Shown piece after piece: positions 5,782 through 6,390 of a stretch of DNA of 6,390 bases. The notes beneath the pieces are model-generated. The model was given only the letters and a program-made list of their open reading frames with translations. It had not been told where the DNA came from and did not search any database. The position numbers and the translations under genes were made by a program. The DNA is from an uncultured Acidobacteriota bacterium. GTDB lineage: Bacteria; Acidobacteriota; Vicinamibacteria; Vicinamibacterales; UBA8438. The stretch lies in assembly GCA_913043805.1 (NCBI GenBank), contig CAJWMX010000175.1, forward strand, positions 1 through 6,390. Direction: 5' to 3'. Each line of letters opens with the position of its first letter. The first letter of the stretch is position 1.

Positions 5782-6390
5782 CCCGGCGACTGCTCTGGGC
5801 CGTCCTCGTCGCGGCGGCGCTGGTGCCCGCGGCGCCGACCGTCGCCCAGCCGATTCCGGCGCATCCGGACGAGCTGCGCTACGAGCTGCTCGACTTCACC
5901 GCCCCGACATCTGGCGACTACCGCCACGAACTCTCGAACGGCGTCGTCGCCTTCGTGGTCGAGGACCACGGGCTGCCGCTCGTCTCGCTGTCGGTCACCG
6001 TGCGGACGGGCAGCTATCTCGACCCGCCCGACAAGATCGGGCTGGCGAGCATGACCGGCAGCCAGATGCGGGCCGGGGGCACGGCCACGACCAGCGCCGC
6101 GGACTTCGATGAGGAGGCGGCCTTCCTCGCCGCCCAGATCGGTAGCGGCATCGGCGCCACCTCCGGGTCGGCCAGCATGAACTGCCTGACCAAGGACCTC
6201 GCGGTCTGCCTGGACATGTTCTTCGACATGCTCAGGAACCCCGGGTTCGACGCCGACCGGCTCGAGCTGGCCAAGAGCCAGGCGATCCAGGGCATGGAAC
6301 GTCGGAACGACGCCACCGCGAGCATCCAGGGGCGCGAGTTCAGTCGTCTGATGCGAGGCGACGGTCATTTCACGACGACGCCGAGCACCC
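5778..6390 (+). CDS. M16 family peptidase-like protein, non-catalytic subunit, 5' part
   Basis: The first 204 codons are present and the gene runs off the right edge. The ATG overlaps the upstream TGA as ATGA. Residues 1-24 are a signal peptide (MTRRLLWAVLVAAALVPAAP, then TVAQ). The M16 N-terminal fold is recognisable from HELSNGVVAFVVEDHGLPLV (50-69), SLSVTVRTGSYLDPPDKIGL (70-89) and DMFFDMLRNPGFDADRLELA further on. Where the active paralogue has GVAHLFEH, this protein has GLASMTGS: both zinc histidines and the catalytic glutamate are replaced by Ser91, Gly94 and Ser95. It therefore cannot bind the catalytic zinc in the usual way. Two-gene M16 systems commonly pair one HxxEH subunit with one inactive subunit that helps enclose the substrate, as in mitochondrial processing peptidase, so it probably works as a heterodimer with the product of 4045-5781. 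It lacks the long helical insertion of that partner in the part visible here. Confidence 0.9.
   Translation, partial: MTRRLLWAVLVAAALVPAAPTVAQPIPAHPDELRYELLDFTAPTSGDYRHELSNGVVAFVVEDHGLPLVSLSVTVRTGSYLDPPDKIGLASMTGSQMRAGGTATTSAADFDEEAAFLAAQIGSGIGATSGSASMNCLTKDLAVCLDMFFDMLRNPGFDADRLELAKSQAIQGMERRNDATASIQGREFSRLMRGDGHFTTTPST

Noticed and set aside
5712..6368. A 218-codon minus-strand frame antisense to the second M16 gene
   Set aside because: The plus-strand frame encodes a recognisable signal peptide and M16 fold; the antisense product is Gly/Arg/Val-rich with no motif.
1..6390. CRISPR array, insertion sequence, phage or toxin-antitoxin module
   Set aside because: No regularly spaced repeats, terminal inverted repeats, transposase motifs or small paired genes were found; all larger spaces are filled by the genes described.

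Overview
The window is GC-rich, densely coding bacterial DNA. It carries a carboxypeptidase-regulatory-like TonB-dependent receptor, a secreted NHL beta-propeller of the peptidyl-amidating-lyase-like type, and a tandem pair of exported M16 peptidases with a long helical insertion. That combination is typical of Acidobacteriota (Vicinamibacteria-like) or Gemmatimonadota. The taxon is inferred from gene content only; no rRNA or marker gene is present.

Layout. The left two thirds reads on the minus strand. In transcription order it holds: a multi-spanning GT-C type mannosyltransferase resembling eukaryotic PIG-V (3832-2369); a dolichol-phosphate-mannose-synthase-like family 2 glycosyltransferase (2372-1632) overlapping it by 4 nt (GTGA); a tRNA-Phe(GAA) gene with encoded CCA (1541-1466); a secreted six-bladed NHL propeller protein (1402-347); and the first 103 codons of a TonB-dependent receptor (309 to beyond the left edge). 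The right third reads on the plus strand: an active-type M16 zinc peptidase (4045-5781) overlaps by 4 nt (ATGA) a second M16-like protein (5778 to beyond the right edge) whose HxxEH zinc motif is destroyed. The two blocks diverge from a 212-nt intergenic region (3833-4044) with one good promoter candidate facing left and a weaker one facing right.

How the genes work together. The two glycosyltransferases form a plausible two-step module: the cytoplasmic GT2 enzyme charges a polyprenyl phosphate with mannose (or a related sugar), and the membrane GT-C enzyme uses that lipid-linked sugar on the outer face of the inner membrane. The M16 pair looks like a periplasmic heterodimeric peptidase with one catalytic and one non-catalytic subunit. 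The NHL protein and the receptor are 37 nt apart on one strand and may be co-transcribed, but nothing in the sequence ties them to a common substrate.

I see no CRISPR array, insertion sequence, phage gene, toxin-antitoxin pair or clear sign of a new defence system. The points most worth a second look are the PIG-V-like/DPM1-like pair, the enlarged M16 peptidase with its dead partner, and a possibly leaderless start for the NHL gene.
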